A DNA stretch of 51,006 nucleotides from assembly GCA_021845725.1 (NCBI GenBank), contig JAJZVL010000015.1, positions 1 to 51,006 of the forward strand, given 5' to 3'. This stretch comes from Actinomycetes bacterium (GTDB taxonomy: Bacteria > Actinomycetota > Acidimicrobiia > Acidimicrobiales > RAAP-2). Position numbers and translations under genes: made by a program. The notes beneath the pieces are model-generated. The model ran no database searches, was not told the DNA's origin, and saw only the letters and a list, made by a program, of their open reading frames with translations. Every line of letters begins with the position of its first letter. Position 1 is the first letter of the stretch. Positions 1-7,882 of this stretch are shown piece by piece.

Positions 1-735
1 ACCCCGCTCAGTGTGGTGGAGGCGGAGGTCGACCTGGCACTGCGGCGGCGCCGAGCCCCCGAGGAGTACGAAGCCGTCCTGCGTCGCATCGCAGGTGAGA
101 GCCGACGGCTCCGGCGCATCGTGGACGACCTTCTGTGGCTCGCTCGCGCCGACAGCGGGACCGAGGTGGCGCGCCACGGAGAGGTGTCCGAGGTCGAGGC
201 GGTGGTCGCAGGCTGCGTCGACAGGTTCGAGGCGGTCGCCGCGCGCGGCCACGTGAGCCTCGGGTTCAGCTCCGAGGGGATGGGGAGCGGCCTGGTGGAG
301 GCCCCCCCCGAGCTGGTCGACCGCCTCGCGGGGGTCCTCATCGACAATGCGTGCAAGTACGCGGGGGAGGGAGGGACCGTGTCGGTCGTCGTGCAGACGA
401 CCCCCAGCCGAGTGGTCCTGCGAGTGGACGACAGCGGACCGGGGATCCCGCCGGACCAGCGCGCTGCGGTCTTCGACCGTTTCCACCGGGCGACGCCGGT
501 GAGCGGGGGGTCTGGACTGGGACTCGCGATCGCGGATTCCGTGGTGCGGATGACGGGGGGCACCTGGTCGGTCGGGGACGCGCCCCTCGGGGGCGCGCGC
601 ATGGAGGTGTCATGGCGGGCCGTGCCCGACGCTGATCGTTCGCCGCGGCTGGCCGAGCAGCCGCTCCCGATCGCCCCGCGCTCGGCGGAAGGCCCGGCGC
701 ACGCGCGAGGCGACGCGCAGCTCACACCGACCTGA
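1..735 (+). CDS. Sensor histidine kinase, C-terminal part (5' truncated by window edge)
   Basis: This is the cytoplasmic transmitter half of a two-component sensor kinase. The first visible residues, TPLSVVEAEVDLAL, are the tail of the HisKA H-box, so the phospho-accepting His lies just outside the window. The ATPase domain follows: N-box LIDNACKYAGEGG near residue 112 of the visible part, G1 box DDSGPGIPP near 142 and G2 box GGSGLGLAIA near 170. The last 35 or so residues are a low-complexity Pro/Ala/Arg tail. The sensor region and the partner response regulator, normally immediately upstream, are not visible, so the signal sensed cannot be named. The reading frame is open from base 1, and an internal GTG at 13 is not the real start. 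Confidence 0.93.
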   Translation, partial: TPLSVVEAEVDLALRRRRAPEEYEAVLRRIAGESRRLRRIVDDLLWLARADSGTEVARHGEVSEVEAVVAGCVDRFEAVAARGHVSLGFSSEGMGSGLVEAPPELVDRLAGVLIDNACKYAGEGGTVSVVVQTTPSRVVLRVDDSGPGIPPDQRAAVFDRFHRATPVSGGSGLGLAIADSVVRMTGGTWSVGDAPLGGARMEVSWRAVPDADRSPRLAEQPLPIAPRSAEGPAHARGDAQLTPT

Positions 736-813
736 GGCTCGGCCGCACGTGCAGCGGCAGGTTCATCCCACTGTCACCTCGGACCCCTACCGTCAGGGTG
801 TGCGCTTCGACGG

Positions 814-2187
814 ATGCCCATGCGCCGAGCGGTCGGTGCTGTCGCAACGGCCGTGAGCCGCCGGCCCGCTCCGGTTCGCCCCGAGCTCGACCAGCGTTTC
901 GCCGGGCTCGAGGAGCTCGGCAACGCCGTCGACGGCGCGGGTGCACCCCGACGGCGCGTCGTGCATATCGCGACACCCCGGACGCTGGCGCCGCCCGAAG
1001 GCTCTCGCCATGGCCCGAAGCGCGCGAGGCGTCGCGGGTCGATCCGTCGCCGGCGCGTGCGTGCCGTGGTGGGGCTCGTCGTCGCCGGTCTCCTGATCTG
1101 GGTCGCGGTCTCGCTCGGGTCTGCGCTCACGAACCCCATGCTCGGAAGCTCACTGCCCGCCCGGGGCGCTGAGTGGGTGCGCCAGCACGGTGGCTCCGCC
1201 GTCGTCAACTGGATCGAGAACGAGTGGTACCGGCACCACGCGCCGAAGGTGGGTGGGAAGCCGCCGCCGGGCGCGATCAAGAGGCCCACGTCGTCGACGA
1301 AGGTGGCCGCGGCGGCGGGCGTGCCCCAGCTGCCGGCCCCCCCTCCCGTCGTGCCGTTCGCGAAGCCGGCCCTTCCAGGCGAGGGGCAGTGGTCGCCGGC
1401 CGGTCGGCTCGTCGACGGGGTGCCTGCGGTCTACGAGACGACGCTTCGCCCCGACGCACTTCATACGAGCTACGTGGTCGGCGTCGCGTGGATGGACACG
1501 AAGCTGCTCCGGGCGACGCTGTACTCAGGGAACTGGATCCCCGGTGGCGGCCCCTACACCCACACGGCACCGGTGCCCCCGTCCGCCGCGCGGACCCTCG
1601 TCGCCGCGTTCAACGCCGGTTTCCTCATGTCGGCAGCCGATGGCGGCTACTACACGGACGGCCGGACCATCATCCCATTGCGAAACGGTGCGGCATCGTT
1701 CGTCGTGTACAAGAACGGGAGCGCGACCGTGGGCGCATGGGGAGCGACAGTGGGCATGACGCCCTCGGTCGTCTCGGTCCGCCAGAACCTCGACCTGCTC
1801 GTCCGAGGCGGCAAGCCCGTTCCCGGGCTCACAGCGACAACAACGACGCGATGGGGCGCCACGCTCGGCAACGCGGTCTACGTCTGGCGGTCCGGCCTCG
1901 GCATCACCCGAGACGGGGCGCTCGTCTACGTGGGCGGTCCTGGTTTGAACATCACCGACCTCGCCAACATCCTCGTGCGGGCCGGCTGCGTCCGGGCCAT
2001 GGAGCTGGACATCAACACGACATGGGTGAACCTCACCACCTACAAGCCCTCCACGCCGACAGGCGAGGCAAGCGGAGCCAACGGGACGGAGCTCCTCCCC
2101 CAGATGGCCGGGACGCCCGCGCGCTACTTCCAGACGTGGTGGCAGCGGGACTTCATCACCATGTCGGCGGCACCGCCGAAGGGCTGA
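814..2187 (+). CDS. Membrane-anchored phosphodiester glycosidase-like (NAGPA domain) protein
   Basis: The 457-residue protein has a basic, disordered N-terminus, one membrane segment at about residues 82-103 (VVGLVVAGLLIWVAVSLGSAL), a Pro/Lys-rich linker and an extracytoplasmic C-terminal domain from about residue 190. That domain carries the AFNAGF motif near 265 and ELDIN near 397, typical of the phosphodiester glycosidase / NAGPA fold that cleaves sugar-phosphodiester bonds, often on cell-envelope polymers. The substrate cannot be told from sequence. An ATG at 820 is an alternative start. The gene lies 78 bases after the histidine kinase and could be cotranscribed with it, although a TACCGT -10-like element at 788-793 could give it its own promoter. 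Confidence 0.75.
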   Translation: MPMRRAVGAVATAVSRRPAPVRPELDQRFAGLEELGNAVDGAGAPRRRVVHIATPRTLAPPEGSRHGPKRARRRGSIRRRRVRAVVGLVVAGLLIWVAVSLGSALTNPMLGSSLPARGAEWVRQHGGSAVVNWIENEWYRHHAPKVGGKPPPGAIKRPTSSTKVAAAAGVPQLPAPPPVVPFAKPALPGEGQWSPAGRLVDGVPAVYETTLRPDALHTSYVVGVAWMDTKLLRATLYSGNWIPGGGPYTHTAPVPPSAARTLVAAFNAGFLMSAADGGYYTDGRTIIPLRNGAASFVVYKNGSATVGAWGATVGMTPSVVSVRQNLDLLVRGGKPVPGLTATTTTRWGATLGNAVYVWRSGLGITRDGALVYVGGPGLNITDLANILVRAGCVRAMELDINTTWVNLTTYKPSTPTGEASGANGTELLPQMAGTPARYFQTWWQRDFITMSAAPPKG

Positions 2188-2241
2188 GCGGGCACGAGCG
2201 ACCAGGTCGTGAGCATCAGCGGCCTGGCCCACGGCCGTTGG

Positions 2242-2247
2242 TACGCT
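2242..2247 (+). promoter_or_regulatory. -10 element for a leaderless transcript of the PH/SHOCT gene
   Basis: TACGCT sits seven bases before the GTG start at 2255, which would place transcription initiation at or next to the start codon. The same arrangement recurs at other genes in this window, supporting a leaderless mRNA. Confidence 0.45.
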
Positions 2248-2254
2248 CAGGAAC

Positions 2255-3031
2255 GTGGGGTCCGCGCGCGACCTTCTGCACGAGGACGAGGAGCTCCTCG
2301 TCGAAGCCCGTCCCCACCTGGTGACGGTGGCGGTCCCTCTCTTGGTTCTCGTCGCCGCGGCCGGCGGCGCGGCGGTGATCGCGCTGCGCTATCCGGGTGC
2401 ACCGGTGGTGGTCGGATGGCTGCTGGCGGCGATGGTCGTGCTCCCGGCGCTGTGGAGCGCCGCACGGGTCCTGCGTTGGCGGTCTTCGAGGTTCCTCGTG
2501 ACGACGAGCCGGCTGCTCTACCAGCGCGGGGTGCTCGGGCGCGACGTCGTCCAGCTCCGGCTCCAGCGGGTCGCCGAGGTGCATTGCCGCCAGTCGTTGG
2601 GGCAGCGGCTGATCGGGACCGGCCGGTTGGTCTTCGAGGTCGCAGGAGGTGCCGATCCCCTCTTCGTCGAGGACGTTCGCCGGCCGCGCCGGCTACAGCG
2701 GGTCATCACCGCTCAGCTCGATCGATTCGGCACCTTCTACGACTCCTACGACACCGGGGCTGGCGTGAGCAGGTACGCATCGGGCGCGCGGGGAGCGCCG
2801 GCTCCGAACGCCGGCTGGGGATCGACCTGGGGCAGGGCTGGGACCTCGCGGGGCCGGAGCGCTCGAGAGCGGCCATGGACGGACACCCCCCCGCACGGCG
2901 TGGCCATCGACGACGAGGGCGCTCGCTCCGTTCCCGGGCAGATCCTCCAGCTCGACGAGCTCCGCCGGCGTGGCCTCCTCTCGGATGACGAATTCGCCGC
3001 CAAGAAGGCAGAGCTGCTCGGCCGCCTGTGA
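2255..3031 (+). CDS. PH domain-containing membrane protein with C-terminal SHOCT domain
   Basis: The 258-residue protein has two hydrophobic segments near residues 22-47 and 52-74, followed by a bacterial PH-like (bPH2/YdbT type) region that includes SSRFLVTTSRLLYQRGVLG, where W/F-rich strands precede a basic loop. A variable Arg/Gly-rich linker leads to a short SHOCT module (about 226-258, ILQLDELRRRGLLSDDEFAAKK). SHOCT modules are short C-terminal oligomerisation-type motifs, and PH/SHOCT proteins are membrane-associated with no assigned reaction. The GTG at 2255 is chosen because of the -10 hexamer just upstream and because the protein then begins at the usual charged N-terminus (DLLHEDEELL). 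Confidence 0.75.
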   Translation: MGSARDLLHEDEELLVEARPHLVTVAVPLLVLVAAAGGAAVIALRYPGAPVVVGWLLAAMVVLPALWSAARVLRWRSSRFLVTTSRLLYQRGVLGRDVVQLRLQRVAEVHCRQSLGQRLIGTGRLVFEVAGGADPLFVEDVRRPRRLQRVITAQLDRFGTFYDSYDTGAGVSRYASGARGAPAPNAGWGSTWGRAGTSRGRSARERPWTDTPPHGVAIDDEGARSVPGQILQLDELRRRGLLSDDEFAAKKAELLGRL

Positions 3032-3074
3032 CCAGCCTCCCTTGACCTTGCCACCCCCGACGACACCGACGATC

Positions 3075-3584
3075 GTGGCGCGACCCGAGCTCGAGCACGT
3101 GGTCGCCATCCCCACGGGCAGCCCTCGGTCGCCTGCGTTCGATGTGGACGGCTCGGACCTGTGGGGAAGGGACCGGACCGTACGTGTCGCCTCGCCGGGG
3201 TCCTGGACGCTCCTGCTGTTCCTCGGCTCGCACTGCGACGGCTGCCGGCCGTTCTGGGAGCTGCCGAGGTCGCCGTCGGCCTGCGGGCTCGAACCTCAGG
3301 ACGCTGCCGTCATCGTGACGCGCGGCCCGCGTCGCGAGCGTGCAGACGTGCTGGCGGTGCTGATGGGTGAGGGCCTTGCCGAGATGCCGCATGCGCTCGT
3401 GATGTCCGACAGTGCCTGGGTGCGGTACAGGGTGCACGGCGCTCCCTTCTTCGTGCTGCTCGACGGTGCCTGCGTGGTGAGCGAGGGTGTGGCGTGGAGC
3501 GTCGAGCAGCTCGCCTCCGACGTGAGGCGCGCGAGGAGGCGCCAGTGCGGGCAGGCGGACGACGCTCACCACGCGCGACGCTGA
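3075..3584 (+). CDS. Thioredoxin-fold (peroxiredoxin/TlpA-like) protein
   Basis: This is a 169-residue cytoplasmic protein. A beta-strand (WTLLLFLGSHCDGCRPFWEL) carries a CxxC pair (C-D-G-C) at the position of the thioredoxin active site, and the later APFFVLLDG strand matches the cis-Pro region of thioredoxin folds. It therefore resembles a TlpA- or AhpC-type oxidoreductase, without the full family signature. The GTG at 3075 is used because it lies after the preceding gene's stop and just ahead of the folded part. No clear ribosome binding site precedes it, so the start is uncertain. It follows the PH/SHOCT gene by about 45 bases and precedes yjbQ by 7 bases, so cotranscription is likely. 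Confidence 0.65.
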   Translation: MARPELEHVVAIPTGSPRSPAFDVDGSDLWGRDRTVRVASPGSWTLLLFLGSHCDGCRPFWELPRSPSACGLEPQDAAVIVTRGPRRERADVLAVLMGEGLAEMPHALVMSDSAWVRYRVHGAPFFVLLDGACVVSEGVAWSVEQLASDVRRARRRQCGQADDAHHARR

Positions 3585-3591
3585 CTGGCTC

Positions 3592-3996
3592 ATGGACACC
3601 GAGCTCTTCTCCGTCACCACCGGCGACCAGGCCGTCACGGACGTCACGGCGACGGTCGCGACGTTCTGCGCGGGCCGTGGGGACGGCCTCTGCCACGTGT
3701 TCGCCCCGCACGCCACGGCAGGGCTCGCGTTGATGGAGACCGGATCGGGGTCCGAGCTCGATCTCGCCGAGCTGCTCGCACGGCTCTTGCCGCGTGACGA
3801 CCGCTACCGCCATCGGCACGGCTCCACCGGGCACGGGGCGGACCACCTCCTGGCGGTGCTCGTCTCGCCTTCCCTCGTCCTCGCGGTCCAAGGCGGGGAG
3901 CCGCTGCTCGGCACCTGGCAGTCGGTCGTGCTCGTCGACGTGAACCCGGACAACCCGAGCCGCCAGCTGCGCTGCACGTGGGTGGCGGCGCATTGA
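3592..3996 (+). CDS. YjbQ family protein (UPF0047)
   Basis: The 134-residue protein matches the full length of the YjbQ/UPF0047 family. Recognisable family blocks are CHVFAPHATAGLALME, HRHGSTGHGADHLLAVLVSPSL and the C-terminal GTWQSVVLVDVNP. The two conserved His-rich blocks form the putative metal/phosphate site, and the family has been called secondary thiamine-phosphate synthase on the basis of weak in vitro activity; its main role is unsettled. The ATG at 3592 gives a standard N-terminus. The gene is close behind the thioredoxin-fold gene. Confidence 0.9.
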   Translation: MDTELFSVTTGDQAVTDVTATVATFCAGRGDGLCHVFAPHATAGLALMETGSGSELDLAELLARLLPRDDRYRHRHGSTGHGADHLLAVLVSPSLVLAVQGGEPLLGTWQSVVLVDVNPDNPSRQLRCTWVAAH

Positions 3997-4091
3997 TCCC
4001 TGCGCTCCGGTGAACGAGTCACACCCCTGCAGCATGCTGGCCCCGACAGGCGAACTGTGGCGGCACACCGGGTGCCGCGAGAAAGGGGACA

Positions 4092-4292
4092 GTGATGGAC
4101 ACGATCACCGTGGAGTGCGACTCGTGTGCGGCGCGGAGCACGACTGCGTGCGACGACTGCGTCGTGACGTTCCTCCTCGGCCGGGATCCCGATGACGCAG
4201 TGGTCATCGACGCGGACGAGGCCCGGGCGATGCGGATGCTCGAGCAGTCCGGGCTCCTTCCCGCTCTCAGGTTCGAGGGCCGTGCAGGGTGA
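4092..4292 (+). CDS. Small two-CxxC protein, conserved type in actinobacteria
   Basis: This 66-residue protein has two CxxC pairs close together near the N-terminus (CDSC and CDDC, about residues 9-12 and 20-23), a spacing that could bind zinc or iron. The rest is short and acidic (GRDPDDAVVIDADEARAM) and ends in a hydrophobic Leu-rich helix. It resembles a short hypothetical protein I associate with actinobacterial genomes; I cannot assign a function. A GAAAGGGGAC purine-rich stretch lies just upstream of GTG 4092 and ATG 4095; either may be the start. The gene is 21 bases ahead of the glycosyltransferase gene. Confidence 0.65.
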   Translation: MMDTITVECDSCAARSTTACDDCVVTFLLGRDPDDAVVIDADEARAMRMLEQSGLLPALRFEGRAG

Positions 4293-4313
4293 CGTCCAAG
4301 AGGTGGGGCACGC

Positions 4314-5477
4314 GTGACCCCGCCTCGTCGGCACCTGCTGGTCACCAACGACTTCCCACCCAAGGTGGGGGGCATCCAGGCCTACCTGTGGGAGCTCTGG
4401 CGGCGCCTCGACCCTCAGAGCTTCGTCGTGCTCACCGCCCGCTCGGATCCGCACGCCGAGGCGTTCGACCTCGCCGCGGCGAAGCAGGGGATCAGGATCG
4501 AGCGCGTGCCGGGCCGGCTCGTGTACTTCCCCACGCCAGCTGTCCGCTCAGCCGTCACGTCGCTCGCGTCCGAGATCGGTGCGTCGCTCGTGCTGCTCGA
4601 CCCGGTGCTGCCGCTCGGGCTCCTCGGCCCACGGCTCGACATCCCCTACGGCGTCGTGCTGCACGGCGCGGAGGTCGCCGTGCCCACGCGGCTCCCCGGC
4701 GCGCGCGGGATGGTCGCTCGAGTGCTCGCGGGCGCCTCCCTGGTCGTGTCGGCAGGCCGGTACCCGAGGGCCCAGGCAACCCGTGCGCTCGACAGGAACG
4801 CGGGTGCGAGCCCGCGCCACGTCGAGGTGCCTCCGGGCGTGGACTGCGTGAGCTTCTGCCCGCTCGGTGCCACCGAGCGAGACGCCGCGCGAGTGGCGCT
4901 GGGGCTTCCGGTTGGTGCGCCGGTCGTTGCAAGCGTGAGCCGGCTCGTTGCGCGTAAGGGCATGGACGTCCTCATCGAGGCCGTGAGCCGGCTGCGGCCT
5001 TCGTACCCGGATCTCGTCCTCGCAATCGCAGGAAGCGGGCGAGAGGCGCACCGTCTCGAGGCGCTGTCGCGGCGCTCCGGAGCCCCGGTGCGCTTCCTCG
5101 GACGGGTGAGCGAAGCGGACAAGCGTGCGCTCCTTGCCTGTGCAGACGTCTTCGCGATGGCCTGTCGCAGCCGTTGGATGGGGCTCGAAGAGGAGGGCTT
5201 CGGCATCGTCTTCCTCGAAGCGGCCGCCGCGGGGACGCCACAGGTGGCTGGCGACAGCGGAGGCGCAGCCGAGGCCGTGGAGGACGGGGTGACCGGGGTG
5301 GTCGTTGAGAAGCCGCACGACCCGGGCGCAGTCGCGCAGGCGATCAGGCGCCTCCTCTCTGACGAAGACCGACGCAGGCGCATGGGTGTCGCCGCGCGTG
5401 AGCGGGCATGCCGCAGCTTCGACTACACAGTGCTTGCGGGAAGGTTGGCCGCGGCCCTCTCGGAAGTGCAAGGCTGA
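4314..5477 (+). CDS. GT4 family glycosyltransferase, PimB'-like mannosyltransferase
   Basis: This 387-residue GT-B glycosyltransferase opens with LLVTNDFPPKVGGIQAYL, the nucleotide-sugar family 4 N-terminal motif characteristic of the PimB'/PimB-like mannosyltransferases that add the second mannose of phosphatidylinositol mannosides. LHGAEVAVP near residue 115 and the C-terminal donor-binding EEEGFGIVFLEAAAAGTP (about 293-310, the EX7E motif) are also present. The likely donor is GDP-mannose and the acceptor a phosphatidylinositol mannoside on the inner membrane face; this is family knowledge, not proven here. GTG 4314 is chosen because it begins right at the conserved N-terminus. The SRPBCC gene follows after 38 bases. 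Confidence 0.85.
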   Translation: MTPPRRHLLVTNDFPPKVGGIQAYLWELWRRLDPQSFVVLTARSDPHAEAFDLAAAKQGIRIERVPGRLVYFPTPAVRSAVTSLASEIGASLVLLDPVLPLGLLGPRLDIPYGVVLHGAEVAVPTRLPGARGMVARVLAGASLVVSAGRYPRAQATRALDRNAGASPRHVEVPPGVDCVSFCPLGATERDAARVALGLPVGAPVVASVSRLVARKGMDVLIEAVSRLRPSYPDLVLAIAGSGREAHRLEALSRRSGAPVRFLGRVSEADKRALLACADVFAMACRSRWMGLEEEGFGIVFLEAAAAGTPQVAGDSGGAAEAVEDGVTGVVVEKPHDPGAVAQAIRRLLSDEDRRRRMGVAARERACRSFDYTVLAGRLAAALSEVQG

Positions 5478-5515
5478 TCAGGCCTGCACCCAGGCCGGTC
5501 GAGGGAGGAGCGAGG

Positions 5516-5959
5516 GTGTCGGAACAGGCGACGGAGCACACGACGGTGTCGGCACCGCCCGAGCGGTGCTACGCGGTCGTGACCGACATCGAGCGCTATC
5601 CCGAGTGGGCCGCGGACATCAAGCAGGTCACGGTCGAGCGCCGCGACGGCGACGGCCGCCCGCTCGTCTGCACGTTCCGTGCGGCAGCGTTCGGCAGGAG
5701 CACGAGCTACACCCTCGAGTACGACTACTCGGAGGCCCCCCACGTCTTGTCGTGGCGCCAGACCCGCGGCGACATCACGACGAAGCTCGACGGCAGGTAC
5801 GTGTTCGAGCCGGCGGTGGGCGGTGGCACGGACGTCACCTACCACTTGGAGGTCGAGCTGCGTGTCCCTATCCCCGGGTTCATCAAGCTGCGCGCCGCGA
5901 GTCGCATCATCTCGACGGCGCTGCGGGAGCTGAAGGCGCGCGCCGAGTCGAGCGGGTGA
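5516..5959 (+). CDS. SRPBCC family protein (polyketide cyclase/lipid-transfer fold)
   Basis: This 147-residue protein starts at GTG 5516, preceded by a strong GGGAGGAG ribosome binding site. The sequence VSAPPERCYAVVTDIERYPEWAADIKQVTVE is the standard opening of the START/SRPBCC fold (helix-grip, hydrophobic pocket), and GRYVFEPAVGGGTDVTYHLEVEL is the central sheet. Family members bind hydrophobic ligands or act as aromatase/cyclases; in actinobacteria they often sit next to acyl-CoA or glycolipid genes, as here. Ligand unknown. Confidence 0.85.
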   Translation: MSEQATEHTTVSAPPERCYAVVTDIERYPEWAADIKQVTVERRDGDGRPLVCTFRAAAFGRSTSYTLEYDYSEAPHVLSWRQTRGDITTKLDGRYVFEPAVGGGTDVTYHLEVELRVPIPGFIKLRAASRIISTALRELKARAESSG

Positions 5960-5966
5960 GGGCCCC

Positions 5967-7055
5967 GTGACCGATCCTGGCAATGTCCTGGCGGCCTACG
6001 GTGTGGATGTCGGCGGGACGAAGATCCTGGGCGTGGCCATCGGGCGCGACGGGGACGTGCTGGCGGAGCGCCGTGTGCCCACGCCATCGCAGGCGGCGGC
6101 GACGGCGGCCGCGGACCACGCCACGTGCGGGCCGTTGGAGCCGGACGGAGCGGTGCACCCCGCCCTGGTCGTGGCCGACACGGTCGTGGCAATGCTCGTG
6201 GAGCTCGGGCATGCCGTGGGCACAGGCGATCCGCGCACCGCCAGGACCGCCGTCCCCGTGGGGATCGGGATCGCCGGGCTGGTCGATGCGGAGGGGGTGC
6301 TGCGCTTCTCGCCGAACCTCGCGGCAGCGAGCGGCGTCGCGATCGGTGACCTGGTGTCCGAGCGCCTCGCCGAGGTGCTCCCCGTCACGGGGGTGCACGC
6401 GTACAACGACGCCAACTGCACGGGCTTCGCGGAGCTCGTGCTCGGCGCGGCCCGCGGCACGCGCGACGGGCTCGTCGTCACGCTCGGGACGGGCATCGGC
6501 GGTGCGCTGATCCTCGACGGGCACGTGTACGCCGGCGCCCGGGGGCTCGCCGGCGAGGTGGGTCACATGGTGATCGATCCCAACGGCCCTCCCTGCACGT
6601 GTGGCAAACGGGGCTGCTGGGAGCGCTACGCGTCGGGAGGCGGGCTGGCGCGCCTCGCGCGGGAGGCGGCTCTCGCGGGCACGTTGCACGAGTCGGTGCG
6701 CTTGGCGGGCGGGGATCCCGAGCTCGTCACCGGTGAGCACGTGACGGCTGCGGCGGCAGCCGGGGACGCGGAGGCGCTGCGTGTCATGGGGGAGCTCGGC
6801 TGGTGGGTCGGTCTCGGCCTCGCCAACCTCGTCGCCATCTTCGACCCGGAGCAGATCGTGGTGGGCGGAGGCCTCGGGCACGCCGGCGAGATGCTGCTCG
6901 AGCCGGCCCGTCAGGCGCTCGCGCGCCTGGTGGTGGGCGCTCGCGCACGTGACACGGTGCCGGTGGTCGAGGCCGCCCTGGGGGTGCAGAACGGCGCGGT
7001 CGGCGCGGCGCTTGCGGCGCTTGCGGAGCCCGCCGAGGCATCGGGCGCCGGCTGA
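5967..7055 (+). CDS. ROK family sugar kinase (glucokinase type)
   Basis: The 362-residue protein begins with YGVDVGGTKILGVAI, the phosphate-binding loop of ROK kinases (about residues 11-25). The second phosphate motif is GTGIGGALILDGHVY from about residue 174, followed by GEVGHMVIDPNG containing the zinc-ligand His200 and the CTCGKRGCWERYASG zinc-binding block from about residue 210. Family members phosphorylate glucose, or another hexose, using ATP or polyphosphate. The intact zinc and catalytic motifs favour an active kinase over a ROK repressor, and no N-terminal HTH is present. The start GTG at 5967 lies 7 bases after the previous stop. Confidence 0.9.
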   Translation: MTDPGNVLAAYGVDVGGTKILGVAIGRDGDVLAERRVPTPSQAAATAAADHATCGPLEPDGAVHPALVVADTVVAMLVELGHAVGTGDPRTARTAVPVGIGIAGLVDAEGVLRFSPNLAAASGVAIGDLVSERLAEVLPVTGVHAYNDANCTGFAELVLGAARGTRDGLVVTLGTGIGGALILDGHVYAGARGLAGEVGHMVIDPNGPPCTCGKRGCWERYASGGGLARLAREAALAGTLHESVRLAGGDPELVTGEHVTAAAAAGDAEALRVMGELGWWVGLGLANLVAIFDPEQIVVGGGLGHAGEMLLEPARQALARLVVGARARDTVPVVEAALGVQNGAVGAALAALAEPAEASGAG

Positions 7056-7075
7056 CACCTGGCGGGGCGCGACAC

Positions 7076-7756
7076 GTGCGGACCGGCCTGTTGCTGCCGA
7101 TCTTCCAGGAGCGCGCCGACCCCGCGCTCGACGCCGCGCAGAGCGCCGAGCGAGCAGGGGTCGACGGCGTGTTCTGCTACGACCACCTCTGGCCGATCGG
7201 CCAGCCGAAGAGGCCGGCACTCGCGCCCTTTCCCGTGCTCGCGCTCGTTGCCGCGCGGACGCGGCGCGTTGCGGTGGGCACGCTCGTGGGGCGCGTCGGC
7301 CTCGTGCCTGACGCGGTCCTGCTCGCCGAGCTGGCCGCGCTCGCGACGATCGCGCCGGGGAGGGTCGTGGCCGGCTTGGGCACGGGTGACCGACTGAGTG
7401 CGAGGGAGAACGAGGCCTACGGCGTGCCCTTCGAGCCCGCGCAGGTGCGCCGGGCGCGCCTCACGCGCTGCGTGCGCGCCGCGATGGATCTCGGGTTGCC
7501 GGTGTGGGTCGGAGACGGGGGCGCGCGGACTCGCCGAGTCGCCGCCGCCGAGGGGGCAGCCCTGAACCTGTGGGAAGCGAGCCCTGCTGACGTGCGAGAG
7601 CAGTCGCGGTGCACGGAGGTGACGTGGGGAGGGGCTGCCAAGGGCCCGATCGCGCCGACGGTCGTGCGCCTCGCCGAGGCTGGCGCGAGCTGGGCGGTGT
7701 TCGCCTGGCCGGTCGACGTGCAGGAGCTGGCTGCGGCTGGCGCGGCGGTCCGCTGA
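7076..7756 (+). CDS. Luciferase-like (LLM class) flavin/F420-dependent oxidoreductase, short
   Basis: This 226-residue TIM-barrel protein begins MRTGLLLPIFQERADPAL and continues with FCYDHLWPIGQP and ARTRRVAVGTLVGRV, matching the first strands of the bacterial luciferase-like monooxygenase family, whose actinobacterial members mostly use F420. VVAGLGTGD and WVGDGGARTRRVAA match later family blocks. It is about 70-100 residues shorter than the usual family length; the central insertion region appears missing, while both ends look normal. The cofactor and substrate are not predictable. It is 21 bases behind the ROK kinase. Confidence 0.75.
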   Translation: MRTGLLLPIFQERADPALDAAQSAERAGVDGVFCYDHLWPIGQPKRPALAPFPVLALVAARTRRVAVGTLVGRVGLVPDAVLLAELAALATIAPGRVVAGLGTGDRLSARENEAYGVPFEPAQVRRARLTRCVRAAMDLGLPVWVGDGGARTRRVAAAEGAALNLWEASPADVREQSRCTEVTWGGAAKGPIAPTVVRLAEAGASWAVFAWPVDVQELAAAGAAVR

Positions 7757-7882
7757 CGAGGAGCCGGCGTCGTAGATGGCCCAGCGCCAACGGCGGGGCG
7801 GGTAGCGTGGCCATGCGTCGGCGTGCTCGACCACCGTGCTCGACCGCCGTGCCGTGCTCACGTCGCAGGCAAGGAGGTGCGC

